In this document: one piece after another, positions 36,636-46,637 of the stretch
Position numbering within the stretch: position 1 is the stretch's first letter
Layout: each line of letters begins with the position of its first letter
Assembly (NCBI GenBank): GCA_028023455.1
Contig: JAQFVV010006469.1
Coordinates: 186,001 to 250,000, forward strand
Direction: 5' to 3'
DNA length: 64,000 nt
Source: Epiperipatus broadwayi
Taxonomy: Eukaryota > Onychophora > Udeonychophora > Euonychophora > Peripatidae
Position numbers and translations under genes: made by a program
Notes under the pieces: model-generated
Told to the model about the DNA's origin: nothing
The model's database searches: none
Seen by the model: only the letters and a program-made list of their open reading frames with translations

Positions 36636-37200
36636 TTAAAATACAGTAGTAAAATTGTAAGACCAATTAGTGTGTTCTTGACTTTACTGATGTAATACTA
36701 TTAAAAGAACTATTATAATATTACATCTTTATTGGATTGGGTATGTAGAATGAATTATATCAGACTTCTTAAAAAAATATTTTGTGGTGAACTTGAACAT
36801 GATTTCCTTACAAACAGGAAATCCCATTTATAGAGATTATATTATAGATATTTTAAAAAAGTGAAATGTTTATTTCTTTCATTAAAAAGACGTGTCTAAG
36901 GATAGAATACATGAAAACTATATAATTAGTTAAAATGTTGAAATATTTCAAAAAATAAAGTTCATTGTAATAAAAGATAAAAGATAGTATTGTAAAATAT
37001 CAAATTAACAAATTGAAAAATCAGAATATGATGTATGTGATTTACATATTAGCAGTAGTGTCCCTAAAGTCAGCCAATAGGGCATATGCCCGGAATCCCG
37101 GGAACTAGTGCCTTAAAAAATTCACCAAACAAGAAATGCATTTCCCAATTTAAGTATAATCTTAAGAATTTTACTAACAATTCTAATGACCACTGAATAT

Positions 37201-37394
37201 CACATGATCACCATTTCTAGGTGCAGTGCTCTCAGATCCAAAGTTCCTCACTGACAAAGGCCACAAGCCAGAAACTAGTCTGGGGATATTGGATGATTAG
37301 GGATTTTATGCACATGCCTTCTGGCATCCATTGATTACTCTGGCTTGCACTGAGTGGTACTACTGTATGGAGAGTTTTGCCTGTTTAATTCCGA
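37201..37394 (+). mobile_element. Hammerhead-bearing retroposon, copy 1 (inside hAT remnant)
   Basis: Homologous along its length to the element at 45028-45228, with both ends shared (start ACATGATCACCATTTCT, end GAGTTTTGCCTGTTT). It contains the ribozyme-like core at 37236-37294. No target duplication is visible, perhaps because the surrounding hAT element was later deleted. Confidence 0.7.
37236..37294 (+). ncRNA. Degenerate type I hammerhead ribozyme, copy 1
   Basis: Distal helix I AUCCAA (37236-37241) pairs with UUGGAU (37289-37294). An internal loop AGUU/AUA follows, then proximal helix I CCUCA (37246-37250) pairs with UGGGG (37281-37285). The core is CUGACAA at 37251-37257. Helix II is GGC-CACAA-GCC within 37258-37270, and GAAAC is at 37271. 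A minimal palindromic helix III ACUAGU follows, and the predicted cleavage site is after GUC at 37280. Compared with CUGANGA, the conserved G8 is A here, which should abolish cleavage. The helix II base is an A-A mismatch instead of the usual G-C. Confidence 0.6.
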
Positions 37395-37495
37395 TAACCA
37401 TTGCTGAGTCCGAACTTAGTTTATCAATGCTTAAAATAATAAAAAATCTATTTAAGATCCACAATGACACATTCGAAGAATTTAAGTTTAAGTGA
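37391..37495 (+). pseudogene. hAT transposase C-terminal dimerisation fragment
   Basis: From about 37391 the frame reads I-P-I-T-I-A-E-S-E-L-S-L-S-M-L-K-I-I-K-N-L and continues to a stop at 37493-37495. This matches the hAT C-terminal (dimerisation) signature of the form L-P-V-T-x-A-E-A-E-R-S-F-S-x-L-K-x-I-K. The Arg/Phe of the canonical motif are changed and the rest of the transposase is missing, so it is a dead fragment. Confidence 0.6.
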
Positions 37496-37744
37496 GATAA
37501 TAAATTTTCCGAAATTAAAGCAAGGAAAATAAAATTATATTACTTTTTTTAATTTTTATATATTAATATTAATGTGTTATAAGTTAAGTATTACTATTTA
37601 GAAAAGAATAAATGTTATACATGTTCATATCTTGTATTAAAAAATTAAAGATTTTATATATATATTCACTTTTTTATTTACTGGGGCTCCTCACTTCATA
37701 TTTGTGTCCGGCATCTCAAAATCCAAGGGCGGCACTAGATATCA

Positions 37745-38138
37745 GTTTGTATAATCATGGAAAACTGATGTTTAATGAATTGGTTTGTTTTTGGCTTTCT
37801 ACTAGAAATGATCAGAATGGCCATATTCTTTTGAGAGTAATTCCTGATGATGGTTTACCATTTCATTATAATTAAAAATTAAATTAGTAATGTGATTATA
37901 AATAAACAATGATATAATATTTCTAAAAATATTATAGTCACTACAATAATTTATAATATATAGCTAAGGATTAGCAATCAATGTTAAAATTTCTTTCAAG
38001 GGGCAGACATTGCAATCTAATGAGACATTAAATTATTTTCAATAAATAGATATTTAGCTAATCTTAACTTGAGATCACATGTCCCAAGTTAATTTGAATT
38101 AGTCATATGAATGTGATATAAACAAAATATGATTCTAA
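37745..38138. other. Unannotated A+T-rich stretch
   Basis: No feature recognised. Confidence 0.4.
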
Positions 38139-38157
38139 TACGACATAGTCTTTTTTT

Positions 38158-38258
38158 TTCCATGTGTCAAAGCATCGACCGGTAAGCGAACCCGCAAACT
38201 CGGGACAACTGCTTGTAAGGCGGCTGTGCGGACAACTCGCCCACCAACGCTTGACCAT
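38158..38258 (-). mobile_element. tRNA-derived SINE or retroposed tRNA-like element, minus strand
   Basis: On the minus strand an acceptor stem GCGTTGG pairs with TCGATGC (G-U pairs included). An anticodon-like arm with loop CTTACAA and a B box GGTTCGCTTACC are present, with extra bases between the two. GTCAA and TTGAC extend the acceptor stem, as in the copy at 11431. The 3' side carries a run of nine A (T run at 38151-38159). The flanks GACATAGTCTT (38142-38152) and GACGTAGTCTT (38259-38269) are an 11-bp target duplication with one mismatch. This is a LINE-mobilised pol III-type element. Confidence 0.7.
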
Positions 38259-38269
38259 GACGTAGTCTT

Positions 38270-39204
38270 CATTACGGATTGGGGTGTGTGTGTCAGATTC
38301 ATATGTATAAATGTTGAGAACATGCTTTACTTCTAATTTTTTAATTATTAATTTAATAGATTTTGAAATAGGAAAATAATTTTAAAAATAAACAGTTCAG
38401 GGATATGTTCATTTTTATTATTCAGTTTTTTATTTTAAAGTGGGATAAAACTATTTCAATTGAGCAAATTGGATTTTCTGTATCTTCTGTGCCACGAGCC
38501 GGGTATTGTATAAATATTTATCATTCACTCATTAAAACTACATAACAGTTAAAACCCAAAATTATAAAACCAATTAACAATTCCATTAATGGCCAAAAAT
38601 AAGCAATCAATAACCCATTTCAATAAATTTCCTTCTAAAATGCATTAAAGCCATAATTTGAAAATAAAAGAACTTTCCTCTCTGGGGTTGTTTTCGTCTC
38701 TAAACGATATTTTATTTGAAAGGTTGACCCAATTAAAAGTTAATTAGCATGAAATGTAATTTTATTTTAGCTGAATAAACATTTCATTCATTATAATATA
38801 AAAATGGTTTTAATTAATTGAGACTGTTATACATATATATAATAATTTTTAATAATAATAAAACGCACGTGATTTTACAAAAATATTTGACAGAAAACAG
38901 TAAATTATAAATATTTCAAGACTAATTTTTTTTTTTTTATAAAAAGAAATATATTATGAAACGCTACGCATATATGTGAGTGCATGCGGATTTTTTTTAT
39001 CTTGAATTAAAATGACACAAATAACGTGAGATAAAAAATAATTAATTAACAGTATTTTTTAAAATACCAAATCACGAATAACTGAAAACATGCGGTAAAA
39101 CAAGGATACAGTTTCAACAAAATGCAAATATACACACACATATATATGATTCATTTTTATACTAAATCATGTTTGTGTTACGTATTTATATGTGTATATA
39201 CAAT
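38270..39204. other. Unannotated A+T-rich stretch
   Basis: No feature recognised beyond short homopolymers and a TG run near 38284. Confidence 0.4.
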
Positions 39205-39455
39205 ATTAGAAAGGGCTTGTGAGGCAAAAGTAGCGCATTCACCTAATATATCCATGATCTGGGTTCTTTTTCCCAACAAACTTGAGAATTTTCTTTCAGA
39301 TAGTTGGCTCATAACCAACACAACTAACCACCTAATACTGGTCAGTAAATGGGTATCTGGTCATTATTATTTAGATATTAAAATAAGGACAGAAAAGCGT
39401 TCAAACACTCATCATATAGCAAATAATAAATACCAAGCTATATAATTGAGAATGT
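39205..39455 (+). mobile_element. Second tRNA-derived SINE family (old copy)
   Basis: The head GCTTGTGAGGCAAAAGTAG resembles a tRNA A box, followed by GCGCATTCACC and then CTGGGTTCTTTTTCCCA, which resembles a T arm/B box. A body with GTTGGCTCATAACCAAC and TACTGGTCAGTAAATGGGTA follows. Head plus unrelated body is the usual SINE layout. It is diverged and no clear tail or duplication was found. Confidence 0.45.
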
Positions 39456-39846
39456 TCAAATGTTTTGTTTTCCTACAATCTGATGACTTATTGTGTAAAT
39501 TAATATTTATTATTCACACATTTTACTGATAACAGCTTATATTTCAATATTTGAATATTTATTTATAAAATTATCTGTGTGGAAGTATAAATAAAAGATT
39601 TTCTTGCCAATTTCAATAGTGCTAAATTTTGAACCTAACATTGTCAACTGGAAATAAAAACACAAACCATATTCTCACAAAAATATTTTTTCCCAAGCAA
39701 ACCACTATCTTATTAAGTATGGTGAGATTATAAAATATTCAATATTGCAAATGTAATGATAGCAATCTTATTTATCTAATCCAGAAATAAGCATTCAATT
39801 TTTATTAATATAAAGTAGTTTCCATCATATATATTATATAATTTTT

Positions 39847-40022
39847 ATTAAAATCAGTCAACTTAGACAATCACAATATCAATAGCAATCAAACAATCTC
39901 AACCTGTTGTCAAGGCAACCTCCCTCCACCTTTATCGTTAAAAGAAAGTTGTGTTGACAACGGGTTGAAATTGTTTGATTGTTATTGATACTGAGATTGT
40001 CTAAGTGTTGACCCATTTTAAT
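39847..40022. mobile_element. MITE with ~70-bp inverted arms
   Basis: Left arm ATTAAAAT…GTCAACTTAGACAATC…ATCAATAGCAATCAAACAATCTCAACC and right arm ending GATTGTCTAAG…ATTTTAAT are reverse complements. The inner part shares CAAGGCAACCTCC and the adjacent arm with the larger element at 51759-52187, so the two belong to one family. No coding capacity. Confidence 0.65.
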
Positions 40023-40811
40023 GATTATGTATAAATCCATTTAGTTTTGCACATTATTAATATTATATAATTTGTAAGTTTATAATTTTAATCTCACTGA
40101 TGAACAAGTAGATTTTTTATGGAACATGCCATATGAAGATTTGGTTTGTTCATTTGGCACAATATTTTAGTTGACAACATTAAACACAAAATTATTTCAA
40201 GATTTAGTGCTGCAGTGATCAATTAAAAAAAACATTTCTGTTTTAGTCATATGTGACTTAGACAAAAAAAATTATTTTATCAATATATATATTGTACTAT
40301 CTAGGGATATTCCAACAACATCCGATCTTATATATATATATATATCGAAATGGTATATTCCTGCAATATATGTTTTACCTATTTTTCCCCATAACTCCAT
40401 ATGTGCTGGATTTAAACTCCCTGTGAGTACATGTATATAAGCATCAACATAGTTATATATTATAACGATCCAAACGAAGTGGGAGATCGCATCGCACCGC
40501 ACCGCACTACCAAGGGCGCCATCTAGGCATTTGAGCCTAGAAAAATTTATAAAGTAGGCAGATACGCGCTGTTAGGATTCCACTTTATTTACATATTTAG
40601 ATCGTTAGCCCATTGTCACTAGCTCAGTGGAGACGCAGAGATAATAAAATATATAACCTTAGATATAAATATAAAAAAATAATAAAAGCCACTGCCAGAA
40701 ATTAACACAGAAAAATATTTATTTACGCACATATAAAATCATTCTAAACTCGAGGAATAAGTTTAACATTTAGATTTTTATCTTAATTTTTAATTTTACA
40801 TTTAAAATAGC
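40023..40811. other. Unannotated stretch downstream of the candidate gene
   Basis: Contains a G+C-rich patch at about 40478-40535 (CGCACCGCACCGCAC and AGATGGCGC-type phrases on the minus strand). Its role is unknown. It could be further exon or repeat sequence. Confidence 0.3.
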
Positions 40812-42015
40812 TTGCTATAATGTTTAATATTTTATTTAGAGGGTCGGGTATGAATAGGCTACATAGATCTGCATTTGAAAAGACAATATTCTTCCCTTAT
40901 TTAACCCTAGGCTAAAAGTTCAAAGTCAAACTGACGCCAATCATCCGATACATTTATGTATTCAATGTAGCATGAAAATACAACGGCACTAAATAGACTA
41001 TACTGTCAGGAATGCACATCTGAACAGTATAGTGAGAAGACATTGTTGCTCTCCACCACCAGGAATGCTACTTCTGATGGCGAGTAGAACAATAAACATA
41101 AAACTCCATAGGAATGGATTGCGTCTTGCGTCTTACTATCCAATTCCATAGGCAACAGAGGGTGTGCGGCGTATATATGTAATCCTGCACGTGGCGGATC
41201 TCCTGCTACATTTACTACCTACACAAATATATCGAAACCATTGAGCCAATTCAACCACGAAACAAATAACCTAAGATTACCCTCCCTTAATATAACCTTA
41301 CAAAACTATATAGCCGTTCACGCCCGACTTAAATTTATCATTTAGATATGTTCGCACAGATAACTTTTATACAATTTGTTTTAAAATGTTAAGTATAGAT
41401 CGGCTGCACAGATTCCACGGTCAAAAACATCCAAATTAAACACAATCGATCAAAATACAAAATCATCGATAACGTCAATTGCAAAAAGGGAATACACAAA
41501 ACCCATGGCACTCACCATAAGGTGCCTGCATTAACATCGTTGACCTATACATTCTAATCGACTGTGAAAATCTCAACATCATCAACCGCTAACGAATCTA
41601 TGCAATGTCTATACCCAACTTTAAATTTTATGCATTTAAAATTTAAACAATAAATAATTTATACAATTAAAATGAATGGAAATGATTTTTTATCAATAAC
41701 AAACATATAAAATTAAACATCAATTGATTTTAAACTTAAAGATCAGATAGAAATTCCATTTTAACATTTAAATTGCTTGCACGAAAGTTCTTAATTATTT
41801 AAAATTTTTTTAAGTTCATTGTTAATAGCTTACGGAAGAAGAGTCCAGGTTCTTGTTTTTCCACGGAGTCCTTGTTTGAAACCCGGTCAGATGTTCCGGA
41901 GGTAGCATTAGCTGGTTCATTTCGGTATCACAATCAGTTCATTTTTTAAAATAGAGAGAGAGTGTGTGATATGTGCGTCTCTATCACCACTCTCAAAAAA
42001 CCAACAGCTGGAACT
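40812..42015 (-). other. Candidate small spliced host transcription unit
   Basis: The proposed transcript runs from an initiator near 42015 to just past an AATAAA at 40836-40831, with introns 41562-41833 (GTAAGC…CAG) and about 41219-41515 (GTGAGT…AG). The unit coincides with the most CpG-containing, least A+T-rich part of this region, unlike the surrounding DNA. The exons may also be non-coding. It is the only stretch in the window that has promoter, splice and poly(A) signals in a consistent order. Confidence 0.4.
41136..41920 (-). CDS. Candidate three-exon coding sequence, ~71 residues, function unknown
   Basis: Exon 1 is 41920-41834 (29 codons, start M-N-Q-L-M-L-P-P-E-H) and ends exactly at GTAAGC. 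Exon 2 is 41561-41516 (46 nt) between TTTTCACAG and GTGAGT. Exon 3 starts at 41218 after TTTGTGTAG and keeps the frame open for 26 more codons to TAG at 41138-41136. The lengths sum to 216 nt with no stop inside. The start codon has a purine at -3, and a short upstream ATG ends after two codons. I do not recognise the protein: exon 1 is Pro/Thr/Ser/Asn-rich and exon 3 is Arg/Ser/Cys-rich. Exon 3 is the least certain. An alternative acceptor after CTGTGCAG near 41398 would give a short C-terminus and an early stop. Confidence 0.35.
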
Positions 42016-42135
42016 GCCCAATACTCAATATTTCTCCTTTTTATATTATCCACACGGATTCAAACAACAAAACGTCACCAATCCATCACTTTCGTTAGGG
42101 TCCGAGCCAAGGCTTGGTGCTTCCATTGGTCAAGC
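42010..42135 (-). promoter_or_regulatory. TATA/initiator core promoter with CCAAT box
   Basis: On the minus strand, in order: GACCAATGG (near 42125), TGACGT (near 42075, CRE-like), TATAAAAAGG at 42045-42036, and an initiator-like GGGCAGTTC with the A about 30 bases after the start of the TATA box (near 42015). The 5' UTR of about 95 bases then leads to the ATG at 41920. Spacing is textbook for RNA polymerase II in animals. Confidence 0.5.
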
Positions 42136-42555
42136 TAATTTCTCTTATCTAATTTCCATCTGACCCTTTAATTACATAAGAGCCTTGAGGGCTAGCTTGT
42201 TTTTCAAATAATAAACAATCATTTCCATTTATAGATTACAGGAATTAATTAATACCTGTTTTTATTTTAACTTATATTAAATATTTTAATATTTAACTCT
42301 TGTATTTTTTTATCAAAAAAAAAAAAATACGTTCAAATACTTTTTTTTATTTATAAAAAAAAAATATTTTTAAAGTTTAGCATCTGTGCGAATATATATA
42401 TTTAACAACATTTTAATTTTAGCGTTTAGTTTTTTTATAGATTTTTAATACATTTATTTTTATTTGCGAACTTTGTTTTTCTTTTAAATTAATGTAACGA
42501 CATATTTATATATCGTTACAATATGTATCACCACACACACACACATATATATATT
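42136..42555. other. Unannotated A+T-rich stretch
   Basis: Upstream of the candidate promoter. Ends in CA and TA microsatellites (about 42531-42556) into which an RTE copy is inserted. Confidence 0.4.
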
Positions 42556-42560
42556 TATTT

Positions 42561-43530
42561 ATGAAAAGGCATTTGATTCTATAAACATTTCATCAGCGAT
42601 CAAAGCATTGGATCATCAAGGTATAGATCCAGGATATTGTCATATTTTAAAGAATATTTATAAAAATGCAACAGCAACAATTAGATTACATAATGATAGT
42701 AGGAAAGTCAACATTGAGAAGGGTGTAAGACAGGGTGACTCCATATCTCCAAAACTTTTTACAGCAGTGCTGCAAGAAGTATTTTGTGGATTAAAATAGG
42801 AAGCTAAAGGAGTGAAAGTAAATGGAGATTATTTAAGTCATTTAGATTTTGCAGATGATGTAGTTGTTTTTGAAAATAATGCTTTAGAATTACAGGAAAT
42901 GTTGCAGGAGTTATCAGATGAAAGTAGGAAAGTAGGACTAAAGGTAAATGTTAAAAAGACTAAAGTAATGTTTAATAGATTTTCTCAAAATATGAAAATA
43001 AAGATTGATTATGATGAATTAGAAGAAGTTGACAGTTACAAATACCTTGGTCAGATTATTAATACAGATGGAAACATAATGGATGGAATTAATCATAGAA
43101 TTAAACTTGGTTGGAGTGCTTTTGGTAGAAATAATTTGATACTAAAAGGAAATATGCCTAGGTGTTTGAAAAGGAAGGTTTTAATAAATGTGTTTTGCCA
43201 GTTCTTACTTATGGATCTGAGACTTGGACACTTAATAGAAGAGCAATACAGAAACTTCAAACCACTCAAAGAAGTATGGAGAGATGCATGTTGGAAGTAA
43301 CAAGAAGAGATCGAAAATGCAATGTATGGGTAAGAGAACAAACAGATGTTACTGACTTCATTGAAAGAATTAAAAGATTGAAGTGGAGTTGGGCTGGTCA
43401 TATTGGTAGAAGAGATGATAATAGATGGACAAGTGAAATTTTAAACTGGATTCCAAGAGATTGTAAAAGACCCAGAAAGAGACCACATGTGAGATGGATG
43501 GATGAAATAAGAAAGTGTGCAGGGTGATGT
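42561..43530 (+). pseudogene. RTE reverse transcriptase C-terminal half, disrupted
   Basis: Keeps RT motif B (G-V-R-Q-G-D-S-I-S-P-K-L-F), an intact catalytic F-A-D-D near 42847-42860, the S-Y-K-Y-L-G-Q segment, and the C-terminal R-L-K-W-S-W-A-G-H / R-D-C-K-R-P-R-K-R-P region. Breaks: a Trp codon changed to TAG at 42797-42799, a frame change near 43165-43200, and another near 43527. The copy is dead but fairly recent. Confidence 0.8.
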
Positions 43531-43620
43531 GGAGAAGAGAAGCTAAAGATCGGAAAAAATGGATTGAATGTGGAGAGACCTTCATCCTGCAGTGGATTGA
43601 TAATGGTTGATGATGATGAT
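42561..43620 (+). mobile_element. 5'-truncated RTE-like LINE copy
   Basis: Starts abruptly inside RT motif A (Y-E-K-A-F-D-S) and runs to the 3' end, finishing with TTGATGATGATGATGG. TA-rich sequence lies on both sides, so the target was a TA microsatellite. It is closely similar to 53717-54790. Confidence 0.8.
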
Positions 43621-43624
43621 GGTA

Positions 43625-45014
43625 TATATATATATAAATGACTGTACTATTATAAGTTTATATATATATATATTACAGCGGGTATATTTTATTTAAATCA
43701 ATCTTTTAAATTATAGATTTATTTTATTAAAAGAAGTCAATTTGTTATTTTATATTAAAAATCACATGTATACATATGAAGTCATGTATCATCATGATAC
43801 ATATATAAAGAAATGTTATTTAAAAGTTTCTAATAATTTTTAATTAAAAATAGTTATAAACAAAAATCTCATCATCTGCATACCTGTGTCAATATAATCT
43901 GTGAGCAAAGTTTTAAATCTTGTTTTTGCAATAATATTTTTCTAAAAGGTCTTTTATAAATAACAAAATCCAGCAAGATGAAACTATTGGGATGTCTTTA
44001 GTGAATGGAGATGCCCAGTTAAATTACAAATATCAGCTTTAAAATTTTAAACAAAAGTTTAATCGATTTGGTAAATTTAAAATATAAGATGGCAAATAGG
44101 CACTAATGGATTTACCAGCTGTAAATCCAAGTTGTTGACAAATGAAGATCATATAAATATCCTATTTTTTTTACATTCTTTATCTTACTCTGTAAATTTT
44201 GAAAAGCATTGCTACTAGAATCCATAATCATTTGTACTTTGAAATGACAGAGTAGGAGGCAGTAGATCGCCATTTTTCCTGCGGGAAGATGGTGATCTTG
44301 AACTCTATTCTATATGCCGCAATGGTGTGTAACTATCACCTATCCAGAGAAGAGAGCCACTATGCTTATCATTCAATATGCCTAAAGTTCTAGATGCAGT
44401 AAAGAAGATTGGTGATAATTTCTTTAAAAACTGCAGAGCTCTTAATCAATTCTTCAATCTCCAAAACCTTAATGTTTAAGCTAGCTTATTTAAGGTAATT
44501 GAAAGTTCACTATTTAAATTCCTAAAATCCTATTAAATTAATATAAAATCATAACTGAATTTATCTCTATAAATATAATTTACTTCTTTAAATTAAATTA
44601 ACTGTAACTAGTTAATTATCTAAATTTCTTTAATACTGCGGTTATGCCTATATTATTGTTTTAATTATTTTATCACAATTTAATTTATATATGTTATATA
44701 ATATGCCAATATTTCGAATCAGCGAATACTAATTTTTTATAAACTTTTAACGGAGAGATAATTATTAAAATCTCCATTTTAATATTTTAAGAATGCTACT
44801 TAGTATATTTAAGCGATGTTTCAAAATCCTATTATGCTAGATAATAACCAATTGCTATGTGCTCATTATTATCACTGATTTGTATTTACATTATATTCAT
44901 TATGGTTTGCATAGTCAGTTATTATAATTTATGACTTTTTATAGTTATAAGTGATAGGCTAGCTAAAGAATGATATTAAAGTATATTTGTTAATGTTTAT
45001 TAATGCCCATCAAT
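43625..45014. other. Unannotated A+T-rich stretch
   Basis: A slightly G+C-richer patch at about 44235-44370 has no recognisable motif. No gene seen. Confidence 0.4.
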
Positions 45015-45027
45015 ATACTGTCTCCTC

Positions 45028-45228
45028 ACATGATCACCATTTCTTATGCTTGCTGCTAACTGTTATCCAAGGCTCCTCACTGATGAAGGCCACAAGCCAG
45101 ATATTAGTCTGGTGATATTGAATGAGTAGACACTAGATAGGGATTTTATGCACAAGCCTTCTGGAATTTATTGATTATTCTGGCTTGCACTGAGTGGCAC
45201 TACTGTGTGGAGAGTTTTGCCTGTTTTA
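45028..45228 (+). mobile_element. Hammerhead-bearing retroposon, copy 2, with 13-bp target duplication
   Basis: A 201-bp element flanked by exact direct repeats ATACTGTCTCCTC at 45015-45027 and 45229-45241. It has no poly(A) tail and no coding frame. Homology to 37201-37394 covers the whole element, so the ends are well defined. The ribozyme-like core lies 37 bases from the left end. Size, target duplication and hammerhead content resemble animal retrozymes and hammerhead SINEs. Confidence 0.8.
45065..45123 (+). ncRNA. Degenerate type I hammerhead ribozyme, copy 2
   Basis: Helix I strand AUCCAA is at 45065-45070 and CCUCA at 45075-45079. The core CUGAUGA (45080-45086) is intact. Helix II is GGC-CACAA-GCC, followed by GAUAU instead of GAAAC at 45100-45104. 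The UAGUC cleavage triplet ends at 45109. The helix I return strands UGGUG and UUGAAU carry mismatches compared with copy 1. The core damage here is at a different place from copy 1, so a parent sequence with all core residues is implied. Copy 2 itself should be inactive or weak. Confidence 0.6.
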
Positions 45229-45241
45229 ATACTGTCTCCTC

Positions 45242-46334
45242 CTTAATTATGATTATATATATATGCAGATACAGTGTTTTAATTTAGATTATAATTTAGT
45301 TGTAGCCTTTTTGTTAGCATAATTATAATGATAGTTTAAGAACTGGGTAGTGTTAGTTTAGCTATCTGTTTTTTGACACAATTATATATATATACACATA
45401 TTTGTATTTATTTATGCATTGCAAGTGTGTCTTGCACTTGTACATTGTGTTTTGTTATCTTTTTGATCGGTTTGTGGAGGTGGCCACTCCCATCCAACTT
45501 AGTTCAGATATGGCTAACCTTTTAGAAATGGAACACAAGTGTCCAGACCATGTTTAAAGCCTATCTGATTTCCTAAACTATGGTAGCAAGCTATCCAGTC
45601 TTCGGGTATCATTTGATGCTGAAGCTCACAAATAAGTACTCACTCACATTGCGACCTTATTTCTTAGTGTTTATTTACTGCCATATCACATATGTGAATC
45701 TAAAGGAAACTAGTTTTTTCCTCCTTATTAATTAACCATTCAGTCTTAGACTGAAACTCGAATCTTGGTTACCAGGTTGAATCTGCATCTTGAGCTTATT
45801 TATTCACTCATAGCCTTAATATATATAACAGACATCTTAGTGCTGTATGTAGTAATCATCTTGGCTAGATTATTAATTTGTAATATTAGCAACTCAATGC
45901 AGAATAGGTTTAACATATTAAATGTTATAGACATGATTTTAATTACCACACAAACATATATATATATAATTTTATGTTAAGATGGGACCGCTGTATTAAT
46001 TCGTATATTAACACTAGGTAATTAATGTCTTTTTGTTTCATTTGATTTACTTTATTCTTTAATAAAACTATTTAAATTATAAACTGTTTCATGTCTGTTT
46101 TTTCACAATCCAAACCCAATTCCTTAATGATTTATATGTTGAATATGCATTATTTTAGCTAAATTAATTAGTGTGGTAAGTAGTCTACTTTAAAGCTTTT
46201 AGTTAAATTGTTAATTCCCATTGAGTCTCACTTTCTCCCTGTTTGGAGCTGGCTTGCAAAAGAAATTGAGATTCGCGTGTAACCTCAGAAATGTCATTCA
46301 TAAAGTTTTTAAATCTCAGAGTACTGGTAAATGA
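45242..46334. other. Unannotated stretch
   Basis: No supported gene. A phrase matching the right end of the 4755 MITE lies near 45808. Confidence 0.35.
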
Positions 46335-46493
46335 GTTGAAGCTTCATCGGATTCAGGATCTCATCATCTCATTTCAATCAGTTTTGGTATATTTTGCATG
46401 GACTCTGGATTTTGTTGAAGCTTTGTCCGATTCAGGATCTCATCATCTCATTTTATTTAGGTTTGGTGTATTTTTCCCGGACTTTGGATTTTG
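46335..46493 (+). repeat. Tandem pair, 79-bp period
   Basis: GTTGAAGCTT… and GATTCAGGATCTCATCATCTCATTT… GGACT(C/T)TGGATTTTGTT occur twice, starting at 46335 and 46414. Confidence 0.75.
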
Positions 46494-46536
46494 TTACGTG
46501 AATGCACAAATCTGACTGTTACAATATATGAAAAAT

Positions 46537-46623
46537 AGGGTATATGAGCACAGACTTTCACACCACCCACGACTCTCCACTCTATCTCATAACACAGGGA
46601 TATAATAAGCCTGTGTTTCAGTT
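46537..46623 (+). mobile_element. 87-bp minimal copy of the palindromic element, 14-bp target duplication
   Basis: Begins AGGGTATATGAGCACAGAC and ends AATAAGCCTGTGTTTCAGTT, the same two termini as the 1.7-kb cluster at 7541-9282, with everything between deleted. Flanked by exact AATATATGAAAAAT at 46523-46536 and 46624-46637. This shows that the termini are true element ends and that the family is mobile. Confidence 0.75.
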
Positions 46624-46637
46624 AATATATGAAAAAT

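Larger units (their letters stand above)
37053..37740 (+). mobile_element. Internally deleted hAT element (zf-TTF/BED type)
   Basis: The left end reads CAGTAGTGTCCCTAAAG and is followed by a G+C-rich GGGCATATGCCCGGAATCCCGGG block. The right end, near 37690-37737, has GTCCGGCATCTCAAAATCC-AAGGGCGGCACTAG. These paired G+C-rich ends are typical of a common invertebrate hAT group. The remaining coding part is the transposase C-terminus at 37391-37495. A hammerhead-bearing repeat (37201-37394) lies directly before it. Confidence 0.55.
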
